Part shown: positions 24,501 through 36,690 of the stretch, piece by piece
Position numbering within the stretch: the first letter of the stretch is position 1
Layout of the letters: the number at the start of each line of letters is the position of its first letter
Source of the DNA: Coffea arabica
Taxonomy: Eukaryota; Streptophyta; Magnoliopsida; Gentianales; Rubiaceae
Assembly: GCF_036785885.1 (NCBI RefSeq)
Contig: NC_092317.1
Coordinates: 188,501 to 252,500, forward strand
Length of the DNA stretch: 64,000 bases
Reading direction: 5' to 3'
Program-made: the position numbers and the translations under genes
The notes under the pieces: model-generated
Databases searched by the model: none
Seen by the model: the letters and a program-made list of their open reading frames with translations, nothing else
What the model was told of the DNA's origin: nothing

Positions 24501-25306
24501 GGCACAACAGAGAAGCACCCTGAAACAAAGAAGATGACGCTTGTTGGAGAAGTATTCCAGTTTCAGTTAGATACACTGGTATGCTTAATGTCTAAAAAAC
24601 TTGATAATTAATGGTCTAATGTTTTTGATGCTAGAAGACGCATCTTCTCCATGGGTGAAGTTCAGCCAAAAAGCCCTTAGTTAAGCTTGTTACCCGTATT
24701 CAAAAACTTAGGAAAAAAGTATATAGCCTAGACAAAGACATCAATCGTTGCTATTCTGCTGATGTTTTTCCTGCAATCTTTTACCAAACTCAGCAGATGT
24801 AACATTGGAGATGGATTCTCAACCCCCCCTCTCTTTCCTCAAAAAAAAAAAAGTGTCTTGTGTGCTCATACAAGCATAAATGTGTACATGTATTCAGCAT
24901 AATGTGGTGGTAAGCCTAGACTCTCCAAATGCAAATCCGTTACAGCAGGTGTTTGCTTTTGTACTGTGTTAGTCAGTTCTTGAGTATTCTTGGGTCTCTT
25001 CTATTTCTGCTGCTGGTTATTTGCAACCGATTTTGCTGGTATCTTCTCATGAAACTTCTTTCTTGATCTGTATTTGACTTTCTGAAATATTTTTCTTTAT
25101 TTGTTTGTTTTGTTTTCAATCCTGGTTTTGGACTGCTAAAGAAATGGTCAGTCGTGGGAAAGCTTCCTTATCGAGTGAAAACTACTCTTGTTGGCTTTTG
25201 GAATGGATGGTTGTACTTCACGTCTGGACAACGAGACAGGGGACCTGATGATCCAGCACCAAGGAAGGTCATTGGGGAAATGTGGAGAACTAAGTTACAC
25301 TTATGA
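21542..25306 (+). CDS. Membrane-anchored kelch-repeat protein (At1g51540/At3g27220 type)
   Basis: Seven exons give about 429 residues: 21542-21763, 22037-22225, 22332-22561, 23018-23188, 23852-23957, 24244-24450 and 25142-25306 (stop 25304-25306). All junction phases agree. A basic N-terminus (KQHKTAAAKK) leads into one helix at residues 22-42 (LVLPCIIGLLGFALIADLLW), so this is a signal anchor with the kelch part probably in the Golgi/ER lumen. Kelch blades follow, with repeated aromatic-then-GG signatures: HLLYVFAGYG, RYVYVVTGQYG, RLHVMGGSKE, RLYVIGGQEGD and NSIIIVGGTTE. The C-terminus is KVIGEMWRTKLHL. There is no F-box, so it is not a ubiquitin ligase subunit; ligand and function are unknown. 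Its 3' end faces the F-box/kelch gene. A 128-bp duplication straddles the exon 6 donor. Confidence 0.9.
24373..24628 (+). repeat. Identical 128-bp tandem duplication copying a splice donor
   Basis: Positions 24373-24500 and 24501-24628 are the same base for base, as far as I can read. The unit holds the last 78 coding bases of kelch exon 6, the donor CTG|GTATGC and 50 bases of intron. The first donor (24450/24451) keeps the reading frame and the second copy lies in the intron. Reading through the first donor meets a stop (LVCLMSKKLDN, then stop), so the second donor cannot be used in frame without an extra acceptor. The lack of any difference points to a recent event or an assembly error. Confidence 0.9.
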
Positions 25307-26146
25307 GTTATTTTTTGCCAGTTATTTTAATGTATTCAGCATATCTGCATTTTTTCTTTTTGGTAAGTTTAGAAGGTAGGTTATAGTGATAATGATTTGT
25401 TTACATCGTCTGGAGGAAATGAAAAAGGGGTTGGGAATTGTGGGAGGGAATAGTTCCATTTTTCTGATTACTTTTGTATCTTTGCTGGTATGAGATCGAT
25501 ATGTAGGATTGATGGTTCTTCCAAAGGGGCACACACAAGCATGACTTGGCTCGCCGAGATTCATGAACTTGTAGCAGTGCTCCCGATAAGATGTCAACCG
25601 AATGTTGTATAATACTGTTAGAATTGCTTCCTTAATAGTATACAGTTTGGTTTCTTTTTTATCGAAGAATCATGGGTTTGCTGGGGATATGCACGCACGT
25701 TCCCATTCTCCATCGCTAGTGTTGTTAATTCCATACTTTATAGTAGCACAACTCAAAAATACAGGCGTATATGATATGATACAGCAGAAATCAAAAGCTG
25801 AAAAAGACCACCTAATAACTGGCAGGAAAAGATGGTCCCAAAAACATCCGGAATTCATCAGCCTTAAATTGCAGCGCTAAGGTCAATTCTGTTCAGGGCA
25901 TTTCCAACTACCATCCGAAAAGGCAAATAACCACTCTGTTCGGCCAGGAGTTCCCCGGTTAGTCCTCTTTTTTTTTTTTTTTTTGCCTTTTTAATCAGCA
26001 AACCAGTCGCTACTCCTATTTACAAGCTTCTATTTAATGAAGCACTTCCCTAAAAAGAGCTGCTGCTACTATTTACAAGCTTCACAGATTTGCAGCATCC
26101 ACGATATCTGGCATCATCAAACCCTTTTATAATACTGTATAAACGT
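25307..26146. other. Space between the two convergent kelch genes
   Basis: This holds the 3'UTRs of the two converging genes. A T-run of 18 at about 25967 resembles a retroposed tail read on the minus strand. No third gene is supported. Confidence 0.5.
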
Positions 26147-28093
26147 TTAGGACAGAAGCAAAAGCTCCACAAGAAAAAGGCTGGAATCAAACCTCAACCC
26201 GGACAATTCAGCAGGCTGAAGTACGCCATCCACCATCCCACCAAAGACGTACAAGTAGCGTCCTGAATTATCCGCACAAGTTTGATGAAATGATCTGCAC
26301 ATGGGATTATCACCCACTGCTCTCAGCCTCTTCCACATTTGTGTGAGCAGTCCCGCCCGCGGGAGAGTGATAATGGGTTGCCTGTATGAACTGACGTCCA
26401 AAAGCCAAAAGTCATCCTTCCTGTGCCTGCATGAATCCTCGCCTCCATAAATAAGCAATTGACCTCCTAAGATGAGTGTGGCCGAGTGACCAACTCGTGG
26501 AAGGGAAAGTCCATGTGGGATACTTTGCAAGTCAATTGGTAACTGTAACCATCTCCAAAAACCCTCGTATGCTTCAAAGAGCCATAGATCGTTAAGCACG
26601 TCATAACCCAATCCCCTTCCACCAAATAAGATTGTTCGTGTTCCCCCAATATGAGTTAATGTGTGCCCTGAACGAGATGGAGGAGATGGATGAGTCACAA
26701 CTTCTACCCAAGTTCCAAAACAAAGATTTTCTGACAGATCTAAAACCCAGGTATCACCCAGCCTAACACCAGACGTTCCAATTCCGCCATAAATAAGCAT
26801 CTTCCTCTTGTCAATGCAACACCCAGCATGAGCACCCCGAGGTGGGGGTGCAACTGAACCCACATCAAGCAGTCTCCAGGACAATGTCATACCGGATGTC
26901 TCATGCAGAACTATACGCCCAATCCAGGTGTCGTTCTTCCGGACCGCATTGTCATTGATCCCTCCAAAGAGGACGAGGGAATCGCCAACTACAACACACG
27001 AATGCCCAAATCGTCCGCTTGGGATGTCTGAACTGATCTTTTGCCACTTCAATATCCTCCTCAAGTCATTGCCCATATATGCTACCCACGTATCATCACG
27101 ATGCCGACCTAAAGGAAGACAATACGAATGTCAGACCATTAAAGTAGAGTAGGATCAACGTAACATAAATTAGAGACTCTAACACATTGATCCAGCTGAT
27201 TCATTTTGGACTAGGGTCCAACAGTTTTTTTTTTTTTTTTGGAAGATCATGCTCAAAGAATCCAAAATTGAAAGAAAACACATTTGCGAGTTGAGTTTAA
27301 GTCACCAAGGAACTAACTCAGAGCAAGAAAATGTTATGATATGACGTCAAGGCTAAGATGGATCCAACAAGAAAAGCAATCACAGAATCTGTGAGCTTAT
27401 ATGCAAAACCAGGGTTGGAATTGGGAAAAGAACAAGAAAAGCAATCACAAAAGAACAATCTTTAGGGGCCAAAAAAAAAAAAAAATCATCTTTTGCGTAC
27501 CCAAAAAAAAAAAAAAAAGAAAAGAAAAGAGGAAAAGAAATAGGGCAAAAAAAAGAAATACTTAAAAGAAAAACGAGGGAGCTTAGTTTTCTTTTTCCTT
27601 TCATTTTAAAGAAAGAGAGAGACAGACCTCCCTCGCAGCCGCCACCAAAGAGAAGCAAACATCCAGACACAAAATTAAGTGAATGAGAAGCTCTTGGGCT
27701 GGGGACCATGTCGGGGGCTGGCGGTGTTGCAGGTGCAGCAGCAGCCAAGAGCCTCCGACAGTAGACAGAATCCAACTGGTGGAGCTGCTGATAGAGGTTC
27801 TGCCAGGCGATGGGGATTGATGGGTCATGGGCCTTGATGAGGTCATCGACGGAGGAGGAACCCCAGTCGCGCCTGCAGATGGATTCCCAGAGAGCGTCGG
27901 AGTAAGTAAGAGACCTCAATCTTCTGCAAGTCATCCCAAAGCAGAGGATTGAGTCTATTGGAAGACGCAACAAGATGGAGAAGATGTGGTCATCCGGTAT
28001 TCTGCACACTGTCGCTGCTGCTGTACCTGGTGATGATGATGATGATGATGATGATTCATTGCTGCTGCCGTTGCTTCTTCTTCTTTCAGCCAT
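26147..28093 (-). CDS. F-box/kelch-repeat protein (At1g51550 type)
   Basis: Two exons: 28093-27628 and 27108-26147, joined in phase 1, give about 475 residues. The N-terminus has a Ser run coded by TCA repeats, then an F-box at about residues 31-77 (RIPDDHIFSILLRLPIDSIL, then CRRLRSLTYSDALWESICRR). Kelch repeats fill the rest: SGCLLLFGGGCEGG, DSLVLFGGINDN, RKMLIYGGIGTSG, TRTILFGGRGLG, GQLLIYGGEDS and RYLYVFGGMVDG. It should join SKP1 and cullin1 as the substrate-picking subunit of an SCF ubiquitin ligase, with the propeller binding the target. It lacks a LOV domain, so it is not of the ZTL/FKF1 type, although the propeller has a similar pattern. The ATG is placed by the first Met before the F-box. 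The substrate is unknown. Confidence 0.92.
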
Positions 28094-28971
28094 GGGTGGG
28101 CGGCAAGAGGGACTATCGGAGCAACCTGATTGCTGTCTGTCTGCAACCCTTTCCCTTTCCTTTCCTTTCCTTTGCTGATGCCTGCTGGGCTACTGATTGG
28201 TCTGTCTCTTTACTCTTGTTTTGGTGGTGGTGGTGGTGGGGGGCCACTGCAGTGCCCACTGGGACACTCTCGGGTGTGGGCAGAGGGGAGAACTCTCTAG
28301 TTTTTTTTTTCTCTCTCTTTCTTCCTCCTTTGATACCACAACAACTACTGTAAATTTCCTCTGTAGTTTGTCTCTTCTTCGTCTTGCCTTGTTCTTTCAT
28401 TTTATCAATCAGTTGGCCACTGATTGGTCTCCACTTGTATCCGGCAGATTTTGTTAATCTACTTCACCGGCAGTAATTCTGGTTAATACAACATAACCGT
28501 CCTTTGGATGAAGAAAGGAGGAATACTCTTTTTTTTTTTTTTTTTTTTAAAGGCAGGTAAAGTAGTTAGTTACTTCTTCTTCTTTCCTTACAATTGCTGC
28601 CGCTATTCTAGTAATCACGACTCCAATCTGGAGCTTGCTGACACCATTTTCTTTTCTTTTTTTTTTTAAGCAAAGTCCAAACTAAATTTGCCATATTCAG
28701 CCTTGCCTTTGTATACTCTTATCCATTGCCATATTCGGTTTGTAATTCTCTGTTTTGTTATTTCACGAGGTTATACTCTTTATCATCCAACAAGAACTCT
28801 TTCTTTGTTAATGCTACCATATTCCCGTACGAACACATCACAATCTTTATCCCAAAAAATGTGGACCGTCACACCTCATCTGTTATTCCGGCTAAGCTAA
28901 TAATATTACATACAGTCTTAAGAAGCTCACACGAGTCCTTCCACAAAAAAAAAAAAAAAAAAAACACATTT

Positions 28972-31900
28972 TTATTTTTGTAAGTTGTACAGACGACCTT
29001 TATTTATCAACTTCCAGAGGGCTGCCTTGGCTTCTTCCAGCGTTTCAGCTGAATGCCCCTCTTCAAAAGATATCCTTTGTATGTTGAACTGCAGCATGGC
29101 AGCAAGGGTGCAGTAAGTAAAGACAATCAATAATAGCTTCGACGAACTAATATAATCTATAAAATTGCAAAATGGGAAGAAAAAGAACCTGTGCTCCCTG
29201 ACGGACACGGATATCAGTCCCCTTGCTATCAATTGATATGAGAGCAGCATCATCCACTTCAACTTCTTGAGACAACAGCTCTTTCAAGGGCTTTGAAAAT
29301 ATTGCATTCAGTTCCTACTCAGGCAAAAGCACATTAGAATTTGAAGACCCTTTTACCCACTCCTGGGGCAGGATAACAAACATCCAACCATTCTCCAGCG
29401 CAAGGCATGGTGTGGTGTGGTATATTTACCAAATGACACCCAATTTTATGTTGAGCATATTTGTCAAATTATAAAAGAAAAAAAACAGCAGAGAGTCGAA
29501 AATCAAAGCTGTTCAGATGCGAGTCCTATGACCATATCATAAGATACTAATGTACTCTCTATTTCAACATATATTCGTTAGTCCCATATATAATCACTAA
29601 CATGAGCTCCAACTAAAGATCCTCTTATGAGCTGTAGATAAATGCACATTAAATCTGATCCATAACATATAATCACAACAAAAGTAGTATTAGTTTTGAG
29701 CTTGAGTATATTAATTCCTCTCCTCGAAAAATCCTAGGTTCAAACTCGACAAAAACTTTTAGCTTAATTTCAACACCAGTTCAAGTTTGAGCGTCAATTA
29801 AAGGTATAAATCATTTATAGGTCGAAAACAGCTTATTTTGGAAACACTCCAAGCTGCCAGCAGAAACAGTCCAGTCATGGTAGTCCAGCTTATGAAAACT
29901 GGAAATCCAGCTTGAACAAGGTATATACAAAGTAAATGAGCCAGCTGAAATTGGTTAAACCTAACTCCATCCCAAACCAGCATCCTCCACGTTCACAGCT
30001 CTACCAGATAGCTATTGCCTATTTCTCTTTGATATGATGACTGCTAGTTCTCTCTTATTTGATGGGAAGAAAAGAATTGTGTAGGGCATGCACTCTTAGG
30101 AAAAGGCAGAATTAGGGATATAACAAAACAAGAACGAAACGTTAACACTCCATTCTTGAAATGACAAGTGTGCCAAATGACATACCTTCAAATTTTGTTC
30201 ACCCCCATCAACAGCAATCTTATCAGGCTGAAGAGCCTCGTACTCTTTGACATCAACCCAAGCAACAGTACCAAAGCCCCCAATAAAATATATGTCACTG
30301 TAGGTAAACAGCACAAAACCAATCATTATAAAGCTCACGTTGTATAGACAAAGAACATCAAGATATATCAAGGTGACTGCCCTGCACATAAATCCAACTC
30401 CGAAAATGGAGTTCCTGCATGACAGCCATCAATGCACAAGATAAAGCATGACATATAAGGAGATCTCCTTAAACTTCATGTTACAGGACATTTACAAATG
30501 TCAATCAGACAAACCATTGGGACTCAGAAAATGTAAATGAGCAAGAATATTAAAAAAGGAGAGACAAAGAAAAATTAACTAATCCACAAGTAAACCACCT
30601 AAATTTGATTCAACCTTTTTTATGTCAACTATATCTTAATGCTTTTTAACATTTGTACACCATTAAGTTGATACTCTTCTGACTTATAATAAACAGCACG
30701 TGTTAAACCAAGTAACTGAAATTAAGTGATAGTAAAAATTTTATAAAAATACATCAGCACCACCACAAAATTTAACATTTCCAGAGGTGAAGAAAGAAAG
30801 TTAGTGTGAAATAAAAAGTTAATTAAACCTACCAGAATAATCATAAATTCTGAGAAAATCAGGGCAAAATAGTGAGAATGCTAAGACCAATTAGACGGAG
30901 CCATTACAATCTTTCTTCCCATTTAGCTGGCAAATGTACCATGTGTATTTTCTTATGATTGACATGTTAAATATGATTTGGCACCACAATGACGAGCTTT
31001 CTTACTAGGTGACTATGTCTCATGCTCAGTAACTAAGCCTCAAATGACTTTGGGTGACAGCATAAATCCAAAAATGGACTCTGAAAACTGAAAAGATAGT
31101 TTGTACATCATCTAGGCAATAACGACCAAATTATGCTAGTTGGATAAATTGGGAAGTGATGTGGAGTTTTATAGGAAAAGGCAACAGTTGTATCCCAGAA
31201 TCCACCATTGCTCAACTGTTTAACTAGTGCAGCATGCAACATTATACTTTGTCTCCAACCTTATAGTTTCCATCCTAAAGTAGTAGAAGTTTCCCCACTG
31301 TTGTGATGGTCCTTGTTGATGCTTTGCTATGTACTGTTTATGAGCCCATTCCTGGTGATCCATACAGGAAAAGTTATAAATGGATACTCACCGTAAATAA
31401 CAAGTAAACAAGTTGGAATGCAAGTTAACACAAAAAGTCACCCCTCCATCGAATGCAGAGAGGGTTGGAAAGGGTGGAAGACAAGACTGGAAAGGTTAAT
31501 CAGGTACTTTATCTGATAAAGCAGCAGACAACTCTAAACGCACAGGAAATGACGGAAACAGGTCAAAAGATTCTTGAGAAAATAGGAGAAGTAAAAATTA
31601 TATAACAAAGATCAGAACAAGACAGAAACAAGTAGAGTAACTGTTTCCAATACGACACTGCAATTTGTGTAGCAATGACTTGCAGAACGCAAGGAAGGGG
31701 CATGGAAGGTAAGATTCGACTCCTCTGAGCACTGTTGACTAGAGGATGAAATTGTGCTTAGCGAAGTGGGCTACTCATTAGTCTCAAACATTCGTATAAG
31801 GTCTTTAGTTGATAATTATACGGAGGGCCATTCCCTCTTTCCCCTTTATATATTAGATTTTCCTTTTTGATCTATCAAACCTTAGAAGAACAATAATTCA

Positions 31901-34859
31901 TCAAGGCATTTAACTGAGTAATCTATCAAAACATGTAACACACAGAGTACAATCTATTTTTAAAATAGCTGTAAAGCATGGATTTCTGAAAAGCCATAGC
32001 AAGTGAGACTCACCTGCTGGTCTTCAGGGAGAGGGTAAACATCTCCAAAGATTGTTACCCTTGCGTTTGATAGGCTACTCCATCCGGGAATCTAGAAAGC
32101 ATAAACATTCACAAATCTCATAGAAAAAATAAAATAAAAAACACCAAGATCTTTGAATGTGGTTACTAACCTGCACAACCAGAGTGCATCTGGGTTCAGC
32201 TAACAAATTTCGTGTGTGTATGGCCAGTGGAGAAAATGAAAATATAGGGTCTATAAGCAAAACACAGAAACAGTAAACATCAGCTTAAGAAAATTACAAT
32301 GGAAACAAAACTACCACAGCATTCATTTCAGTATCAGTGTCATAGATAAGGCTTCTGCCATGAAATCCGATTATTTGATGCCATAAGATACTCCATCCCA
32401 ACCCTCTGCTCCACTTATATGCCATTATTTACCATCAAAAGGAACGTTTATCAACAGCCATCTGCTAGCTACACAGATCTTTCTTCATCTCTCCTTAATT
32501 TTTCCCCATGTAATTATTTTTCCTTCTCTCTTGCACCACACCAAGCACCAAGGAGACAAATCAGATAGTTTAATTGTCAAAGTTAGATCAAAGTGACAAC
32601 AAAAAAACCAATGAGAGTATTATGTAACAGTTTCAACTACTGGATATTTTTGACAGGTTTATGGTAAATGCTATAAAAAACCGACGTCCTAACCACTTCC
32701 ACTTCCCTGAGATTGCAAATTGTAGCTTCGAAAGTAATCTTTCTCATTTCAGGCATATTCCCTAACATTGCAAATTGTAGCATCAAAAGTGATCTTTCGC
32801 ATTTGAGGCATGTTTCCTATGACAATATGTAAGCTTTCTCAACAGTAAATTGTACACATAAAGGCAGCAAAGCAACTTGTCAAAAGTCCTGAGAAATGAC
32901 TAGAACCCCTTCCTGAGGGTGAGAACCAAATATCTCTCTCATAACAATGTGATTTAATTATGTCTGTAAGGTTAGAAAACAAGTTTCAAAGAAATTCTTG
33001 TTCAGTATGTACTGTACTGTACTGATGGGACATCAAAGTAAAAGGAGAAACTGGAAATAATGAAACTAGAAAAGATACAGACATGTAGTATGTATGTACA
33101 TAACTAAGTGTACAGCAGTTTTCCAATTACTTACGTCCCGTTGAATCTGGTGCAAAATCTACGAGAGAGCCAAATGGATAACCTTCACGCCGATGGTGCA
33201 TCCGCGACATCACAGTGCATAAGTGAGCAAACCTAGCCTTCAAATGCCGTCATGTTCAATAGGAGCAAAAGGAGAAAAATTACAGTGAAGTAGAAAACCA
33301 AAAAAACCCATTTGTTTTGAACTTTTTTTAGCATATTACTTTAAAAGTATCAAAAGTAATGTTTGTGAATTTTTCTGCAAAAAGTTGGTCTTACCTGTTC
33401 CATAAGATTACGGACTGCCAAAGCTGGTCTAGGCAAGCCATGAGCTGAGGTGGCACTTTGTACTCCCCCAGATATTGGAGTTCGAAAAAGTCCAGCCCTT
33501 GTACCTCCTCCTGTGTTGCTTCCATGTGAGGCCACAAGAGGAGTCATGACATGCGATGTCGTATCCAAATTTTCTTCACTGGTTTCTTGGTGTTCTGAAT
33601 TGCCCTTCAGAACATGATAGAAACGATCACAACAAAGTCAAAAAAGCCAGTTGACATAGCCATTTGTGTACTATATGAGGGAAACAGGGAAAGGAACACA
33701 TGCCACGGAGAGCACAATAAAATTAAGGTTCGTCATTTGTGTGAATGCTTATGAGATAAGATTTGGATATCTGCAATAGAAATCTAAATCTTTGTTTGAG
33801 CATGAACTGGATTCAAGCGAATACATAAAACAATCTCCGCTTCCATTATCAGTTGATTTCAGAAATCTATTCAAATATGTGAAATTTAATGAAAGGTATG
33901 AACTTTATCACATTTGATGAGACAAGGAAAACTGGTTCTGTTATAAAGCAGCACGGGCCAGAACATTCTGCAATATTTTCAAGTGTTTGACCAGCAAATT
34001 ATGTGCCACGGATGATTCTATGATGTTGCCCGATGACATGTCAATTCATAACAAGACAATTGCTGCGTCAAAAAATCTCTAATCCTGACAAAGGGAAAAA
34101 AAAATGGAAGACAGGTCCAAACATATCCGAGTGGTAATTGAGCCCGATCAGACATAAATTGCATTATTGTCCATCTTGTTGCGATAGAATGAAGCAGCTT
34201 CATTACCCAAAAAGCAACTAGCCTATACCTAACCATAAATGCCAATATCCAGCTAATGCTATATTTCTTATTCCTCAATCTCCATAATACAAAATCCAGA
34301 CTTTTTTTTTTTTGGTTGCTCTAGGAGAAAAAAAATGAGGAAATTAAGTTTAATCAATGAAACCAGAATTACTAATGTACTAGTTAATATCGTAGAACAG
34401 GAGAAAGAAAGTCGAATTTATATACTGTAATGATATAATTACCTGAGGAGGAAGAGGAAGAGGAGGAGAAAGAGAGTCGTGCGGGAGTAAGTGGAAGGCG
34501 TTGGGATTCCCCAAAGAAGCATCTTCTTCGTGGTGGCCCTGATCCTGACGGGAAGGTTTACGAGCGAGAGCGGGCAGACAAGGACTCCGCCCAGAAGCAG
34601 AAGAAGAGAAGAAGGAGGAGGAGGTTGTAGTGAGAAAACAAGAGTTAATTTGGGAAGATCCAGGTACAGCAGCAGCAGCAATAATCTTGTTGTCGGTGGT
34701 TGTTCTTGACCGAACTGGATAAAAAGAAGGGAAAGACGAAGGAGAGGGGGTATGGTCTGAAAACAGCTTATTATTGTGATTGTGAGGGAGAGAAGCACGG
34801 GTAGAGAGAGCTTCCACAGAGGAAGAAGACAGGGATAGAGATGCCGTCTCCATATGCAT
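28972..34859 (-). CDS. Plastid PNPOx-like split-barrel protein (At1g51560 type)
   Basis: Nine exons on the minus strand: 34859-34443, 33604-33395, 33237-33135, 32250-32171, 32091-32014, 31351-31260, 30297-30186, 29314-29189 and 29088-28972, about 444 residues with all phases closing. Residues 1-140 are Ser/Thr/Pro-rich and low in acidic residues, typical of a chloroplast transit peptide. The split-barrel part runs from ARFAHLCTVMSRMHHRREGY through YPFGSLVDFAPDSTG, FSFSPLAIHTRNLLAEPRCT and NARVTIFGDVYPLP to GNFYYFRMETI and GGFGTVAWVDVKEYEAL. The C-terminal DUF2470-like part has DDAALISIDSKGTDIRVRQG. Relatives include the glutamyl-tRNA reductase-binding protein and PGR7, which bind heme or flavin or act as scaffolds rather than as PLP oxidases; the role of this branch is not established. 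An in-frame second Met is two codons downstream. Confidence 0.9.
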
Positions 34860-34869
34860 GTGTGGAGCA

Positions 34870-35166
34870 ACTTACTACCTGAGACGCCTTTTAAGTTATT
34901 ATTATGAGTGGACTACTAAAGCAGGGATTAGGTACAAAGCAATTAGAGGAGAAAAGCAGGTGGGGAATTTGGGGATTGAATTTGAGGGATGGGGCTCAGG
35001 AATGGGGTCAGGAGGAGGCGGTTTTGGTTCGGCTGCTGTTTTTCTTGTTCTCCATTTCCTTTCTGTTTTTACGGGGAAGGGGGAGAAAGCCAGGTACAGA
35101 TTGCAGGGTTAGGCCTTTCTGGCTGAAGGGAATGTTTTTGCAACCCGCATTGTCTTTGCCTTTGGC
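34870..35166. other. Promoter side of the PNPOx-like gene
   Basis: A G-rich segment near 34960-35030 is followed by ordinary spacer. No gene is seen. It is read as the 5' flank of the minus-strand PNPOx-like gene. Confidence 0.4.
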
Positions 35167-35174
35167 CACGAGGA

Positions 35175-35681
35175 TAGGGGTGTTCCCACGAGTTGGGATA
35201 CATATCGAATTGAGTTGGTATGATCGAGTTGAGCTCGAGTGTGGCGTGAAGGATATCTAAATTCGAGCTAGTAGCATTATTGGAATTCAAGAACTCGATG
35301 TATTGCTTATAAAACTTGAACTCAACTCACATTGGGTCAAGTTAAAATAAGCCTTATTGAATTCGAATAAAAAAGATTTGAAATTTCATTTTTCTTGACA
35401 AATTTTGAGTGAAAAGACATTATCGTCTTTTAAAAAATTTCATACAACTTAAAACATTTCATAAATTCAACTATATTTATGGGTACAAGGGTAATTTCAT
35501 AATAATAATAATAATAATATAAAAAATTAAAAATAAAAAACCCGATTAGTCCCGACGAGCATTCAAGTTTTACTATTGGATACTTGAACTCGACTTATTA
35601 GGGCTATCGAGCTATTTGAACTTGATTCGAACTCGATCAACCTAAGTTCGAGTCGAGTTTTTGATCGATTACAATCTTACA
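35175..35681. mobile_element. hAT-type MITE with 8-bp target duplication
   Basis: CACGAGGA occurs at 35167-35174 and again at 35682-35689, an 8-bp direct repeat as hAT elements produce. The left end is TAGGGGTGTTCCCACGAG. The interior is crowded with GAGTTGAGCTCGAG and CTCGAACTTGAT words and has an AT-rich core with (AAT)n near 35500. The right end (TGTAAGATTG reverse-complemented) no longer mirrors the left closely, so one terminus has diverged. It has no coding capacity. Confidence 0.6.
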
Positions 35682-35699
35682 CACGAGGACATTGCAAAA

Positions 35700-36340
35700 A
35701 CACATACAACTGGTCGATTCAATTTAGAATAGAACTTGAATATTGATAAAACAAAATTTGAGAAAAGTAAATAAGATTCGATCTTGAAATTTGATAAACA
35801 AATTGGGAATGAAAATTGTTTGGTCAATGTTTGCAAAAATTTTCCTTTTTAAACTTGAACATTTCTCCACCACTTTCTTACCTAGAGATAAGATTCTTTT
35901 TAACATATGGTAATGAAGAATAAATATCAACTCCCCTTCCCCTCGAAAACTTCATGCTCAATTGTGTTGGCAAATATACTTTTAATATCACAATAATTTT
36001 TCCGAATACAGCAAAGTTATTTCCAAAAAAAAAAGGTATCCTCCTCGAGTGAAACTTGTGTGATGATATTTGATTTGACATAAGAAGGGTAAGATAAGTT
36101 GATGTGACGTTGGTATGACTTTAAAGTTTAAATATTGATAATAAAAGGGATCGAAAATTATGATTAAAATTTTTAATTGTTTATCGAATCATTAGATCAT
36201 TTAAACCGCGTGAAAGTTATTTATGGTGTGATTGAAAATAGCAGTCAAGTTTTTAAATTGCGAGTGTTTTTTTTTTTACAAGTGTCTAATGACCACTCAT
36301 TGATGCACTTATATTATATTTAACTTATAATGTAAATATA
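35700..36340. other. AT-rich intergenic spacer
   Basis: Low-GC DNA with no open frame of protein-like composition. A (T)10 run is at about 36268. Nothing else is supported. Confidence 0.45.
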
Positions 36341-36355
36341 CATAATAATTATTAT

Positions 36356-36510
36356 TAGGATTAATCTTTCTTACACTGACAGTATATACACTATCAACGT
36401 TTGATGAATGATAAATATGCAAAATTTGAATTTGAAATTCAACTTTTATACACATGTCATGAATCCAACGATGATAATGTATACACCGTCAGTGTAAGAA
36501 AGATTTATTC
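36356..36510. mobile_element. Short hairpin MITE, about 155 bp
   Basis: The two arms are long and inverted: the left arm includes AATCTTTCTTACACTGACAG, and the right arm, reverse-complemented, includes AATCTTTCTTACACTGACGG; similarity continues for about 45 bp into TATACACTATCA. The flanks share an exact 10-bp direct repeat TAATTATTAT (36346-36355 and 36511-36520). The flank is AT-rich, so the exact border could shift by a base or two. The long arms and 9-10 bp duplication fit a Mutator-type MITE. Confidence 0.6.
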
Positions 36511-36690
36511 TAATTATTATCCTCATTTATATTTATCCACTTTTTTTGAATTAATTTTACTGTTCTAAAAATTTAACATCTCAAATATATTTAATGAGTG
36601 GATAGTGAACAATCGTAAAAGAAAAAAAAATAAATAACGTGAACAGTTGGACTAGGATAGTAAACAAGGAAGTTCGCACTCTAGCGAGCA

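Noticed and set aside
27949-28457. Plus-strand open frames with Asp and Val runs
   Set aside because: They are the reverse side of the F-box gene's Ser repeat and leader.
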